DNA of 64,000 bases from Streptomyces sp. NBC_01232 (GCF_035989885.1 NZ_CP108518.1:4389501-4453500); one strand, 5' to 3'; shown: positions 34,177-43,007, counted from the first letter of the stretch. Made by a program: numbers and translations. Notes: generated from the letters alone by a model not told the origin.

Positions 34177-35469
34177 TCAGCCCTCCAGGAAGGCCACCAG
34201 GGCGTTGGCCAGCAGGAACGGGTCGTCCGCGCCGCACAGTTCGCGGGCACTGTGCATCGAGAGGATCGCGACGCCGATGTCCACCGTCTGAATGCCGTGG
34301 CGGGCGGCGGTGATCGGGCCGATCGTGGTGCCGCACGGCATCGAGTTGTTGGAGACGAAGGTCTGCCACGGGATACCGGCCCGCTCGCAGGCGGCGGCGA
34401 ACACCGCGCGCCCGCTGCCGTCGGTCGCGTACCGCTGGTTGACGTTGACCTTCAGGATCGGTCCGCCGTTGGCGCGGGGGTGGTGCGTCGGGTCGTGCCG
34501 CTCTCCGTAGTTGGGGTGCACGGCGTGGCCGGTGTCCGAGGACAGACAGATGGTGCCGGCGAAGGCCCGCGCGCGGTCCTCGTACGAGCCGCCGCGGGCG
34601 AAGACTGAACGTTCCAGCACGTTGCCCAGGAGCGGGCCGTCGGCGCCGGTGTCGGACTGCGAGCCGTTCTCCTCGTGGTCGAAGGCGGCCAGCACGGGGA
34701 TGTGGTCGAGCTTGCCGCCGGCGGACACCGCCGCCAGCGCCGCGACGCCCGCGTGCACGGACAGCAGGTTGTCCATCCGCGGGCCGGCCACCAGCTCGCG
34801 GTCGCGGCCCAGGTACGAGGGCGGTTCGATGGAGTGGACCATCAGGTCCCAGCCGGCCACCGAGCCCTGGTCCAGGCCCTCTTCCTCCTCCAGGAAGGCG
34901 ATCAGGTCGCCCTCCTGGACGTCGCCCAGGCCCCAGATCGGCTGCATGTGGCGCTGCTTGTCGAGCTTGAGGCCGTCGCTGTTCACCGACCGGTCCAGGT
35001 GCACGGCGAGTTGGGGGACGCGCAGCAGTGCGCGGTCCACGTTCACCAGGCGCTCGGTGCCGTCGCGCAGGGTCAGCCGTCCGGCCAGGCCCAGGTCGCG
35101 GTCGAGCCAGGTGTTGAGCAGGGTGCCGCCGTAGATCTCGACGGCGATCTGCCGCCAGCCCTGCGAGCCCGTGTCCGGCAGCGGCTTGACCCGCAGGTTC
35201 GGGGAGTCGGTGTGTGCGCCGACGATCCGGAACGGGGTGTGCGGGGACGCGCCTTCGGGGACGAACCATGCGATGAGCGCACCGCCGCGGAGCACGAACT
35301 TGCCCCCGGTGCCCGCATCCCAGGCGTCCGTTTCCGACAACTGCCTGAAGCCTGCCTTCTCCAGCCGCTCCGCCGCGTTGGCCACGGCGTGGTACGGCGA
35401 CGGACTGGCCGTCAGGAAGGTCATCAGATCGTCGGTGTGGCCGCGGTCGAAGCGGGCGGGAGAGCTCAT
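34177..35469 (-). CDS. M18-family aminopeptidase
   Basis: The 430-residue zinc enzyme shows the M18 residues in order. H is in FRIVGAHTDSPNLRVKP, D in GPRMDNLLS, and the Glu pair in AFDHEENGSQSDTGA. D is in CLSSDTGHAVHPNY and H in AILSMHSARELCG. M18 enzymes form dodecameric tetrahedra and remove N-terminal acidic or neutral residues from peptides in the cytosol. The ATG at 35469 (MSSPARFDRGHTDDLMTFL) has AAGGTG upstream; a longer start at 35502 is possible. The length matches the bacterial family. It ends 28 bases from MITE-like element B. Confidence 0.93.
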   Translation of the reverse strand: MSSPARFDRGHTDDLMTFLTASPSPYHAVANAAERLEKAGFRQLSETDAWDAGTGGKFVLRGGALIAWFVPEGASPHTPFRIVGAHTDSPNLRVKPLPDTGSQGWRQIAVEIYGGTLLNTWLDRDLGLAGRLTLRDGTERLVNVDRALLRVPQLAVHLDRSVNSDGLKLDKQRHMQPIWGLGDVQEGDLIAFLEEEEGLDQGSVAGWDLMVHSIEPPSYLGRDRELVAGPRMDNLLSVHAGVAALAAVSAGGKLDHIPVLAAFDHEENGSQSDTGADGPLLGNVLERSVFARGGSYEDRARAFAGTICLSSDTGHAVHPNYGERHDPTHHPRANGGPILKVNVNQRYATDGSGRAVFAAACERAGIPWQTFVSNNSMPCGTTIGPITAARHGIQTVDIGVAILSMHSARELCGADDPFLLANALVAFLEG

Positions 35470-35570
35470 GTGGTTCACCTTAACGACGGTCGTGTTCGTC
35501 ATGGCCGGACTGCGATCGATGGCCGGAGGTCGGGGGCCGCAGGGTGGGTGATCTGCGGTCCCGTCGGTTT

Positions 35571-36308
35571 TCAGCCCGGCGGACGCTCGAATCGGCGCTG
35601 CAGCTGCCTGCGCTCGCCCCGGCGGATGCGCGGGAGCATCTCCGGGGTCTGCGGGGAGCGCTGCGCGCGTCTCTTGCGTCCGGCGCAGAAGATACAGGCC
35701 TCGCCGGGAGGAGCGTCGGGGTCGATCGGCGCGCCGGGATGTTCGGCGCATCCCGAGGCGTTGCGCGGCCGGGACAGTTCGCGGGCGACGATGAAGGCGC
35801 GGTGGAGGTCGTCGGCGATGCGGACGAAGTCCTGGTCGGGTGAACCCAGGGTCAGGTGGAAGCGCTGCTCGTCGATCGTGCGCAGGAAGCGGCGCAGGAC
35901 CTCGAGGGTGAAGGGGCCCTCCGGCACGGGGTAGCCGAGGCGGCGCTGCTCCGCGGCGGGCCCGGCCGGGCCGCCGGTGCGGCCGCCCTGGATGCGCTGT
36001 CCGAGGCGTCTGCGGTCGTTGCAGATGAGGCAGCGGCCCCAGCCGTCGGGGGCCTCGGGGTCGAGGGCGCCGTTGGGGTGCTCGGAGCAGCCGGTGTAGC
36101 TCTTTGCCGGTGCGAGGGCGGCGGCCGTCTGGAAGGCCACGTAGAGGGCGTCGGCGATGGGGTCGTACTCGGCGGGGTGGGCGCCGTCGTACAGGTCGGT
36201 GATGCGGTCGCCGAGCGCGCCCACATTGGCCTGCAGCTCCTTGAGGGCGTACGGACGTCCGGCGGGGACGGAATACCCCCTGCTGCGCTGCTGCTCCTGT
36301 GGACTCAT
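35571..36308 (-). CDS. Hypothetical protein with two duplicated Cys-pair (zinc-ribbon-like) units
   Basis: This 245-residue protein is an internal duplication. Each half has an LxxLxxF-type helix pair and then a possible metal site. The first site is GCSEHPNGALDPEAPDGWGR followed by CLICN; the second is GCAEHPGAPIDPDAPPGEA followed by CIFCAGRKRR. The Cys-x2-His-Pro to Cys-x2-Cys pattern could bind zinc. The C-terminus is Arg-rich (RIRRGERRQLQRRFERPPG). I do not know the function; nucleic-acid or protein binding is plausible. The ATG at 36308 has a weak ribosome-binding site. A strong terminator separates it from the acyl-CoA dehydrogenase gene upstream. Confidence 0.78.
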   Translation of the reverse strand: MSPQEQQRSRGYSVPAGRPYALKELQANVGALGDRITDLYDGAHPAEYDPIADALYVAFQTAAALAPAKSYTGCSEHPNGALDPEAPDGWGRCLICNDRRRLGQRIQGGRTGGPAGPAAEQRRLGYPVPEGPFTLEVLRRFLRTIDEQRFHLTLGSPDQDFVRIADDLHRAFIVARELSRPRNASGCAEHPGAPIDPDAPPGEACIFCAGRKRRAQRSPQTPEMLPRIRRGERRQLQRRFERPPG

Positions 36309-36364
36309 ACGTACGAGCGTCCCATGAACGACTGACAAGACGGGAACGGATGCCCCGCGCAGGC

Positions 36365-36401
36365 CAGTGGCCGGGACCCCCCGAGGGGGTCCCGGCCACT
36401 G
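36365..36401 (-). terminator. Terminator after the acyl-CoA dehydrogenase gene
   Basis: CAGTGGCCGGGACCCCC (36365-36381) and its exact complement (36385-36401) form a 17-base-pair stem with a 3-base loop. It lies about 42 bases after the dehydrogenase stop and upstream of the Cys-pair gene. Confidence 0.88.
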
Positions 36402-36442
36402 TGCGTACACCGCTGGAGGTGCCTGAGCGGGGCGGCGCTGCC

Positions 36443-38269
36443 TTAGAAGGCGGCCTCGTCGAGCTCCATGAGGGAGTTGTCGACGACCTCGGCCAGCTGG
36501 CGCTGGACCGAGACGTTCGGCAGGACCTGCGACGCGAAGAACTTCGCGGCGGCGATCTTGCCGGTGTAGAAGGGGATGTCCTTCGGGGCGGCGGTCGCCA
36601 GCTTCTCGGCGGCCACGGCGGCGCCCTTGAGCAGCAGGTATCCGACGACCACGTCACCCGAGGCCATGAGCAGGCGGGTGGTGTTCTGGCCGACCTTGTA
36701 GATGTTCTTGACGTCCTCGCCGGTGGCGGTGAGGTCGACGATCATCTGGCCGACGATGGCCTCGAGGTCGACCGCGGCCTTGGCGAGCGCGTCGCGGGCG
36801 CCGGCCAGCTCCTCGCCGCCGACGGCCTCGGCCAGGAACTTCTTCATCGTCTCGCTGAGGATGTTCAGCGAGGCGCCCTGGTCGCGGACGATCTTCCGGA
36901 AGAAGAAGTCCTGGCCCTGGATGGCCGTGGTGCCCTCGTAGAGGGTGTCGATCTTGGCGTCGCGGATGTACTGCTCGATCGGGTACTCCTGCAGGTAGCC
37001 GGAGCCGCCGAAGGTCTGCAGGGACTGGGCGAGCTGCTCGTAGGACTTCTCCGAGCCGTAGCCCTTCACGATCGGCAGGAGCAGGTCGTTGAGGCCGATC
37101 TCGGCGGAGGCGTCCTCGCCCGCGGCCTGCTTGACCTGGATCTCGTCCTGCACGGAGGCCGTGTAGAGGACCAGGGCGCGCATGCCCTCGGCGTAGGCCT
37201 TCTGCGTCATGAGCGAGCGGCGCACGTCGGGGTGGTGCGTGATGGTGACCTTGGGCGCGGTCTTGTCCATGAAGTTCGCGAGGTCCGGGCCCTGCACGCG
37301 CTCCTTGGCGTACTCCAGCGCGTTCAGGTAGCCGGTGGAGAGGGTGGCGATGGCCTTCGTGCCGACCATCATCCGGGCGAACTCGATGATCATGAACATC
37401 TGGCGGATGCCGTCGTGCTTGTCGCCGATCAGCCAGCCCTTGGCGGGGTGCTGGTCGCCGAAGGTCATCTCGCACGTGTTGGAGGCCTTGAGGCCCATCT
37501 TGTGCTCGACGTTCGTCGCGTAGACGCCGTTGCGCTCGCCCAGCTCGCCGGTCTCCCAGTCGAAGTGGAACTTCGGGACGAGGAAGAGCGACAGGCCCTT
37601 GGTGCCCGGGCCGTGGCCCTCGGGGCGCGCGAGGACGTAGTGGAGGATGTTCTCCTCCATGTCGTGCTCACCGGACGTGATGAAGCGCTTCACGCCCTCG
37701 ATGTGCCAGGAGCCGTCGGCCTGCTGGATCGCCTTGGTGCGGCCGGCGCCGACGTCCGAGCCGGCGTCCGGCTCGGTGAGGACCATGGTGGAGCCCCAGC
37801 GCTTCTCGACGGCGAGCTGGGCGACCTTCTTCTGCGCCTCGTTGCCCTCTTCGAAGAGGATGCCGGCGAACGCCGGGCCGGAGGAGTACATCCAGATGGC
37901 CGGGTTCGAGCCGAGCAGCAGCTCCGCGTAGGCCCAGATGAGGGAGCGGGGCGAGGTGGTGCCGCCGATCTCCTCGGGCAGGCCCAGGCGCCAGTACTCG
38001 GAGTCCATGAAGGCTTCGTAGCTCTTCTTGAAGGACGCCGGGACGGGCGCGGTGTTGGTGGCCGGGTCGAAGACCGGCGGGTTGCGGTCGGCGTCCTCGA
38101 AGGACGCGGCCAGCTCGTTCTCGGCGAGACGGGCGAGCTCGGACAGGACGCTCTTGGCGGTCTCGGTGTCCATCTCCTCGAACGGACCGGTGCCGTACTG
38201 CTTGTCGCGGCCGAGCACCTCGAAGAGGTTGAACTCGATGTCGCGGAGATTCGACTTGTAGTGCCCCAT
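36443..38269 (-). CDS. Acyl-CoA dehydrogenase (C-terminally extended type)
   Basis: The 608-residue flavoenzyme belongs to the long acyl-CoA dehydrogenase group. It has an N-terminal extension ([20 protein letters not shown]), then the N and middle domains ([36 protein letters not shown]). The C-terminal helical domain carries [39 protein letters not shown], where E of YEGTTA is the probable catalytic base. A further segment of about 130 residues follows. It oxidises fatty acyl-CoA in beta-oxidation; chain length is not predictable. The ATG at 38269 has GGAG 8 bases upstream. Two TACCN4GGTA dyads upstream suggest control by a TetR-type lipid regulator. Confidence 0.93.
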   Translation of the reverse strand: MGHYKSNLRDIEFNLFEVLGRDKQYGTGPFEEMDTETAKSVLSELARLAENELAASFEDADRNPPVFDPATNTAPVPASFKKSYEAFMDSEYWRLGLPEEIGGTTSPRSLIWAYAELLLGSNPAIWMYSSGPAFAGILFEEGNEAQKKVAQLAVEKRWGSTMVLTEPDAGSDVGAGRTKAIQQADGSWHIEGVKRFITSGEHDMEENILHYVLARPEGHGPGTKGLSLFLVPKFHFDWETGELGERNGVYATNVEHKMGLKASNTCEMTFGDQHPAKGWLIGDKHDGIRQMFMIIEFARMMVGTKAIATLSTGYLNALEYAKERVQGPDLANFMDKTAPKVTITHHPDVRRSLMTQKAYAEGMRALVLYTASVQDEIQVKQAAGEDASAEIGLNDLLLPIVKGYGSEKSYEQLAQSLQTFGGSGYLQEYPIEQYIRDAKIDTLYEGTTAIQGQDFFFRKIVRDQGASLNILSETMKKFLAEAVGGEELAGARDALAKAAVDLEAIVGQMIVDLTATGEDVKNIYKVGQNTTRLLMASGDVVVGYLLLKGAAVAAEKLATAAPKDIPFYTGKIAAAKFFASQVLPNVSVQRQLAEVVDNSLMELDEAAF

Positions 38270-38313
38270 GGCGACGGCTCCGTTAAGGCTCGGGGAGACA
38301 GGTTCCTCGTACA

Positions 38314-38349
38314 TACCAATCGGTAACAACATGATGCTACCCGCCGGTA
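38314..38349. promoter_or_regulatory. Paired TACCN4GGTA operator upstream of the acyl-CoA dehydrogenase
   Basis: TACCAATCGGTA (38314-38325) and TACCCGCCGGTA (38338-38349) are two dyads whose starts are 24 bases apart, all in an AT-richer pocket 45-80 bases upstream of the gene. The spacing puts them on nearly the same face of the helix. A TetR-family fatty-acid regulator is the most likely binder. Confidence 0.6.
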
Positions 38350-38385
38350 ATAACGGCAACCCTTCCCGGCCGACTGTGACCAGGG

Positions 38386-38619
38386 TCAAAGCTCGCACCA
38401 GACCGTTCTGGTCCCGGCTCCCCGGGTGACCCCCCGTCGCAGCGCGACGGCGTCGAGCAGGGCGAGGCCGCGCCCCGACTCCTCGGTCCCGGGCGCCCGC
38501 CGCGGTACGGGCCGCGCGCGCGGATCGGGATCGGTGAGCTCGACCCGTGTACGGGTTGCCCTTCCGGTCCCGGTGACGCGCAGGGTGACGGGGGTGCCCG
38601 CGCCGAGGTGGGCGATCAC
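38386..38619 (-). pseudogene. Truncated HATPase (anti-sigma/RsbW-like) ATP-binding gene
   Basis: Only the C-terminal half of a GHKL ATP-binding domain is readable. It runs [18 protein letters not shown] and a beta strand, then the ATP-lid box [17 protein letters not shown] and RTVWCEL, the usual end of Streptomyces RsbW-like ATPases. The N-terminal half (dimer helix and the ELVTN part of the N-box) is missing. The frame continues upstream as [13 protein letters not shown] with no sensible start other than the GTG at 38619. The gene is probably a remnant. A shortened but functional protein is less likely because the ATP site would be incomplete. Confidence 0.6.
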
Positions 38620-38750
38620 GTTGGGGCCGTTCGTGCGGGCGCTGAAGGCCGGGGAGCTACCCGGCTGAGGCCGTCCCCCCGCGCCCGCCCCGGGAGGGGA
38701 CTGGCCGGTACCGGCCGGTATGGGGGCAGGTGCTCGATAGGGTGTGCCGC

Positions 38751-39209
38751 ATGTACGGCTACGACCAGAACCCGGGCGCCCAGCAGCAGTATGCGCAGCA
38801 GCCCCCGCAGGGCTACGCGCAGCAGGCGCCGCCGCTGTACCCGGAGCCGTCCCCGCCGTCGCTCGCCGACGCCGTGCGGGCCTTCACCACCGGGTCCCTC
38901 TCCGCGGAGGACTTCCAGCAGATCTTCGCCACGTCGAAGGTCTACTGCCCGCGCGGCGACACCCCCGGGTTCCTGGCGCTGCACAACACGCAGCAGCCGG
39001 TCATCCCGATGTTCACCACGCTCAAGGAGCTGCGGCGGTACGCGGGCAAGGAGTCCAAGTACTTCGTGATCACCGGCGCCGAGGTGATCGACCTGCTGCC
39101 GACCGGGTACGGCTTCGTCCTCGACATGGAGGGCGACCACCGGATGGTCTTCGACGCGAAGGCGGTCGAGCAGATGGTCGACTTCGCCATGCGTCGCATG
39201 TACGGCTAG
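38751..39209 (+). CDS. SseB-family protein
   Basis: The 152-residue protein has a Gln/Tyr/Pro-rich N-terminus (NPGAQQQYAQQPPQGYAQQAPP). An SseB-like domain follows: LADAVRAFTTGSLSAEDFQQIFATSKVYCPRGDTPGFLALHNTQQPVIPMFTTLKELRRYAGK, then YFVITGAEVIDLLPTGYGFVLDMEGDHRMVFDAKAVEQMV. SseB-type domains are common in Streptomyces, sometimes near ESX/type VII loci, but the molecular role is unsettled. The ATG at 38751 has AGGGTG 6 bases upstream. The HTH gene follows 39 bases later and may be in the same operon. Confidence 0.88.
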   Translation: MYGYDQNPGAQQQYAQQPPQGYAQQAPPLYPEPSPPSLADAVRAFTTGSLSAEDFQQIFATSKVYCPRGDTPGFLALHNTQQPVIPMFTTLKELRRYAGKESKYFVITGAEVIDLLPTGYGFVLDMEGDHRMVFDAKAVEQMVDFAMRRMYG

Positions 39210-39248
39210 AGCCGGACACACATCCGGCTGAGCTCGGGGGCGGGCGCG

Positions 39249-40217
39249 ATGCTGAGGGTGCACTTCACGGCCGAAGACCTGCTCAACGTCACCTTCATGA
39301 GCGAGCCGCTGCCGATGGTGGAGCTGGCCATGGCGCTGGTCGCCTGGCAGCGTACCGACGAACCGGCGGTTTTCGGCCGGTGGCGGGGCAGGGTCGGCCG
39401 GGAGCTGCCGGGCCGGGTGCGCCCGCTGCTGGACCTGCTGCGCCCCGACGGTGACAACCCCCAGTTCGTCGAGCCGTACACGGCCACGCTGGAGGAGGGG
39501 CTCGCCGCCGTACGGGAGGCCGCGCCGGCGCTGACCGGCGGGCAGCTCGCCCGCGCCGCGGTCCGGGCGCCCGGGCCGGATTCCTGGCTGCGGGCGCTGT
39601 GGGGCCGGGAGCGGGAGGCGTGGGACCAGCTGGGCGGGGCGCTCAGGGCCGGCCACGAGGTCGTGGTGGCCCCGCACTGGGCCCGGATCCGGCAGTCCTT
39701 CCAGGCGGACGTCGCCTGGCGCACGCGGCTGCTGGCCACCCACGGGATCAAGGCGTGCCTGGCGAGTACGCACCCGCGGGCCGAGTGGTCGGGCACCGTC
39801 CTGGAGGTCGACCGGCCGCCGCATTACGACGTCCGGCTCGGCGGGCGCGGGCTGCTGCTGATGCCCTCGCCGTTCTGGACCGGGCGTCCGCTGGTCGCGG
39901 CGGGCCCGGGCGGGCCGCAGGGGCCGCCCGTGCTGATGTACCCGGCGCTGACCCCGCTGCCCCTGGTCGGCGCCGGGCCCGCGGAGGGCGCGCTGGACGC
40001 CCTGCTGGGCCGCACCCGGGCGGCCGTGCTCCAGCAGCTGGTGCGGCGGCGCACGACGAGCGAGCTGGCCAGGGACCTCGGCATCAGCCTCCCCTCGGTC
40101 TCCGAGCACACCCGCACCCTGCGCGCGGCCGGGCTGATCACCACCGAGCGGGACGGCAGGGCGGTGCTGCACTCGGTGACGGGCCTGGGCGCGGACCTGC
40201 TGCGCAGCGGCGGCTGA
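39249..40217 (+). CDS. ArsR-like winged-helix regulator with large N-terminal domain
   Basis: The 322-residue protein has its DNA-binding domain at the C-terminus (about 250-320): LGRTRAAVLQQLVRRRTTSELARDLGISLPSVSEHTRTLRAAGLITTERDGRAVLHSVTGLG. The N-terminal 240 residues (LRVHFTAEDLLNVTFMSEPLPMVELAMAL, later LATHGIKACLASTHPRAEWSG) match an actinomycete family of helix-turn-helix proteins with a sensor domain of unknown ligand. The ATG at 39249 follows GGGGGCGGG. No obvious target gene is divergent; it may act on its own operon or the secreted protein gene downstream. Confidence 0.88.
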   Translation: MLRVHFTAEDLLNVTFMSEPLPMVELAMALVAWQRTDEPAVFGRWRGRVGRELPGRVRPLLDLLRPDGDNPQFVEPYTATLEEGLAAVREAAPALTGGQLARAAVRAPGPDSWLRALWGREREAWDQLGGALRAGHEVVVAPHWARIRQSFQADVAWRTRLLATHGIKACLASTHPRAEWSGTVLEVDRPPHYDVRLGGRGLLLMPSPFWTGRPLVAAGPGGPQGPPVLMYPALTPLPLVGAGPAEGALDALLGRTRAAVLQQLVRRRTTSELARDLGISLPSVSEHTRTLRAAGLITTERDGRAVLHSVTGLGADLLRSGG

Positions 40218-40319
40218 CGCACCTTTCGGCCCTGCCCGAAACCATCGCGGCCGCGGCCGGGGCTCCCGAGTATCGGTGCTGCGGGGGGACACCCGCTCCT
40301 ACGGACAGGGGAGACTGCG

Positions 40320-40703
40320 ATGTCACGTACGTCGTTTCGCACGAAGCTCGCCGCTGTGGCGGCCACGGGGGTGATGGCGCTGGGTACGGGGGTTCTGGCG
40401 GCTTCGCCCGCGCAGGCCGCCTGGTGCGGGGTGAGCGGAGGGACGCTGTACTGCGGCAACACCCCGAACATCGACATGTACCGGTGGGCGGGCTTCGGTG
40501 CGCCGTACGCGGACACGTTGAAGACCAACCCGAGCCAGTTCGACTGCTGGACCACGGGTGACTGGCACGGCGGCGGCAACAACACGTGGTACGGCGCCCG
40601 CGGGGACGTACGGGGAGCGTTCGGGTTCGTTCCGGCCCAGTACGTGAACACCTCCTCGGCATTCGACGCACACCCGGACTGGTACGGGCTCGACCACTGC
40701 TGA
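40320..40703 (+). CDS. Small secreted cysteine-containing hypothetical protein
   Basis: The 127-residue precursor has a clear signal peptide: FRTKLAAVAATGVMALGTGVLAASPAQA, probably cleaved after AQA. The mature part of about 93 residues has four Cys (WCGVSGG, LYCGN, FDCWTTG, LDHC), enough for two disulfides, and is rich in Gly, Trp, Tyr and Asn. The segment WHGGGNNTWYGARGDVRGAFGFVPAQYVNTSS resembles a bacterial SH3 end. It may bind the cell wall or a small ligand; I cannot name the family with confidence. The ATG at 40320 has GGGGAG 6 bases upstream. Confidence 0.82.
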   Translation: MSRTSFRTKLAAVAATGVMALGTGVLAASPAQAAWCGVSGGTLYCGNTPNIDMYRWAGFGAPYADTLKTNPSQFDCWTTGDWHGGGNNTWYGARGDVRGAFGFVPAQYVNTSSAFDAHPDWYGLDHC

Positions 40704-40721
40704 CCTGCGCCTGAGCACACG

Positions 40722-40753
40722 GCGGCCCCCGGGGGAATGTCTCCGGGGGCCGC
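40722..40753 (+). terminator. Terminator after the small secreted protein gene
   Basis: GCGGCCCCCGG (from 40722) pairs with CCGGGGGCCGC (ending 40753), with a few further inner pairs around a short loop. It lies 18 bases after the stop. Confidence 0.78.
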
Positions 40754-40780
40754 TCTGTTCTGTGGGGTGTGGCAGAAAGT

Positions 40781-40801
40781 TCGAGTTTCAACTAAACTCG
40801 A
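40781..40801. promoter_or_regulatory. 8-5-8 palindrome upstream of the pirin gene
   Basis: TCGAGTTT (40781-40788) and AAACTCGA (40794-40801) form a perfect inverted repeat around CAACT. It lies 20 bases before the start codon, next to the ribosome-binding site, and includes AGTTTCAACT, a motif typical of MarR-type operators. The AT-rich sequence suggests it overlaps the promoter, so binding would repress. Confidence 0.65.
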
Positions 40802-40821
40802 CGCAGAAGGAGGTCCTGACC

Positions 40822-41814
40822 ATGCCCGCAGTGACTGTTGAGAACCCGTTGACCCTTCCGCGAGTGGCCGAGCCCCAGGCCGCCGTCCCGCGCAAGGTGC
40901 TGGCCGTCGTCTCTGCTCCCGGTGGGTTCGAGGGTGAGGGATTCCCGGTGCGCCGCGCGTTCGCCGGGATCAACTACCAGTACCTCGACCCGTTCATCAT
41001 GATGGACCAGATGGGCGAGGTGGAGTACGCGCCCGGCGAGCCGAAGGGAACCCCCTGGCACCCGCACCGCGGCTTCGAGACCGTCACGTACCTGATCGAC
41101 GGAACCTTCGTCCACCAGGACAGCAACGGCGGCGGCGGAGTCATCAACGGCGGTGACACGCAGTGGATGACCGCAGGTTCGGGCCTCTTGCACATCGAGG
41201 CCCCGCCGGAGTCCCTCGTCGTCTCGGGCGGGCTGTTCCACGGCCTCCAGCTGTGGGTCAACCTCCCGGCCTCCGACAAGATGATGCCCCCGCGCTACCA
41301 GGACATCGGCGGCGGCCAGGTCCAGCTGCTGACCACCCCGGACGGCGGCTCCCTGCTCCGCGTGATCGCCGGTGAGCTCGACGGCCACCAGGGCCCGGGC
41401 ATCACCCACACCCCGATCACGATGATCCACGCGACCGTCACGCCGGGCGCGCAGATCACCCTGCCGTGGCGCGAGGACTTCAACGCCCTGGCGTACGTCA
41501 TGGCCGGGCGCGGGTCCGTCGGCGAGGACCGCAGGCCCGTACAGACCGGGCAGACGGCCGTCTTCGGCGAGGGCGGCTCGCTCACCGTGCGGGCGGACGC
41601 GTCCCAGGACTCCAACGCCCCGGACCTGGAGATCGTGCTCCTCGGCGGACGTCCCATCCGGGAGCCGATGGCGCACTACGGGCCGTTCGTGATGAACAGC
41701 CAGCACGAGCTGCAGCAGGCCTTCGACGACTTCCAGGCGGGCCGGCTGGGCCGCATCCCCACCACCGCGCGCACCGGGCTCGGCCACCGCGGCGCCGGCG
41801 AGGCGGACAGCTGA
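40822..41814 (+). CDS. Pirin-family cupin protein
   Basis: The 330-residue bicupin has the pirin metal site HPHRGFETVTYLIDG with further ligands around TAGSGLLHIEAPPE. The signatures YLDPFIMMDQMGEVEY and GGLFHGLQLWVNLPASDK are present. Bacterial pirins are iron proteins; some have quercetinase activity, and one binds pyruvate dehydrogenase E1. The role here is not fixed. The ATG at 40822 is preceded by a perfect AAGGAGG. A MarR-like palindrome close upstream suggests induction by stress or a phenolic compound. Confidence 0.93.
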   Translation: MPAVTVENPLTLPRVAEPQAAVPRKVLAVVSAPGGFEGEGFPVRRAFAGINYQYLDPFIMMDQMGEVEYAPGEPKGTPWHPHRGFETVTYLIDGTFVHQDSNGGGGVINGGDTQWMTAGSGLLHIEAPPESLVVSGGLFHGLQLWVNLPASDKMMPPRYQDIGGGQVQLLTTPDGGSLLRVIAGELDGHQGPGITHTPITMIHATVTPGAQITLPWREDFNALAYVMAGRGSVGEDRRPVQTGQTAVFGEGGSLTVRADASQDSNAPDLEIVLLGGRPIREPMAHYGPFVMNSQHELQQAFDDFQAGRLGRIPTTARTGLGHRGAGEADS

Positions 41815-41889
41815 TCGGGCCGGTCGGACGGCCGGGCGGTCGGGCGGTCGGGCAGGGCGGGTTCCCGGAGGGGGCCCGCCCGCCCCGTT

Positions 41890-42966
41890 TTACGGGGTGG
41901 GGTCCACCGGTACGGGCACGGCATCGGCGTACCGGACCCGCAGCTCCGAGATCACCCCGAAGACGGCGGCCGTCAGCGGCACCGCCAGCAGCATCCCCAG
42001 GATCCCGGCGACGCTCGCCCCGGCGGTGATGGCCAGCATCACCACGGCCGGGTGCATCTGCACGGTGCGGCTCTGCACCACCGGCTGGAGCACGTAGCCC
42101 TCGATCATCTGGACCAGCAGCACCAGGCCCAGCGCCCACAGGCCGATGACCCAGCCGCGGTCGGCGAAGGCCACCAGGACCGCCACCGCGCCCGACAGGA
42201 AGGCGCCCAGGTAGGGGATGTAGGCCGTCACGAAGACCAGGGCGGCCAGACCCAGCGCACCCGGCACGTCGAGGATCAGCAGCCCCACGCCGATCAGCAC
42301 GGCGTCGACCAGGGCCACGAAGGTGGTCCCCCGCATGAACCCCTCGACGGCCTCGAAGGCGCGCCGCCCCATGGCCTCCATCAGATCGCCCGAGCGGACC
42401 GGGACGATGGAGCGCAGCGTGCCCACGGCCCGGTCGGAGTCGCGCAGGAAGAAGAAGATCAGCACCAGCGCGAGCAGCACCATCGCGATCATCGAGCCCA
42501 CCACGCTGAGCCCGGTGACGACGCCCGAGGCGGCCGTGCTGCCGAACTTCGTGAGCAGGTCCTTGGAGTTCGCGGTGATGTCCTCCAGCGAGGTGCCCAC
42601 CGCTCCGAAGTGCTCGGCGAGGGTTTCGCCGGCCCGCCGCAGCGCGTCGACGATCTGGTCGCCGGTCTCCATGAGCGCGAGGACGACCACGTACGTGGCC
42701 CCGCCGACGACTGCGACCACCGCGAGGCAGGTCAGGGCGGCGGCGAGCGAGCGGTTCATCTTCATCCGGACCAGCCGCCGGTGCATCGGCCCGAGCAGGG
42801 CCGTGCCGAGCACGGCCAGCAGTACGGGCGTCACGGCGGCTTCGAAGACGATGCACAGCCATACGCCGACGGCGAGGACGGCGGTGACGAGCAGGACGAC
42901 GCCGCACCAGGCGGCGAGCCGCCGTACGGGTTCGGGCAGGAGGGGATTGGACACCGCCGTATCCAA
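41890..42966 (-). CDS. AI-2E family (YdiK/PerM-like) transporter
   Basis: The 358-residue membrane protein has about eight hydrophobic segments and the family pattern. An amphipathic region (ETGDQIVDALRRAGETLAEHFG) precedes FFLRDSDRAVGTLRSIVPVR. The conserved core is LILDVPGALGLAALVFVTAYIPYLGAFLSG, and VQMIEGYVLQPVVQSRTVQMHPAVVMLAI comes later. Members are said to export autoinducer-2 or other small molecules, or to act as Na+/H+ antiporters; the substrate is open. The start is uncertain: TTG at 42966 with GGGG nearby, or GTG at 42954. Confidence 0.9.
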   Translation of the reverse strand: MDTAVSNPLLPEPVRRLAAWCGVVLLVTAVLAVGVWLCIVFEAAVTPVLLAVLGTALLGPMHRRLVRMKMNRSLAAALTCLAVVAVVGGATYVVVLALMETGDQIVDALRRAGETLAEHFGAVGTSLEDITANSKDLLTKFGSTAASGVVTGLSVVGSMIAMVLLALVLIFFFLRDSDRAVGTLRSIVPVRSGDLMEAMGRRAFEAVEGFMRGTTFVALVDAVLIGVGLLILDVPGALGLAALVFVTAYIPYLGAFLSGAVAVLVAFADRGWVIGLWALGLVLLVQMIEGYVLQPVVQSRTVQMHPAVVMLAITAGASVAGILGMLLAVPLTAAVFGVISELRVRYADAVPVPVDPTP

Positions 42967-43007
42967 TCACGCCCCGCCCGGCCCGCCCCGCCGCGTCCGA
43001 CCCGGGG

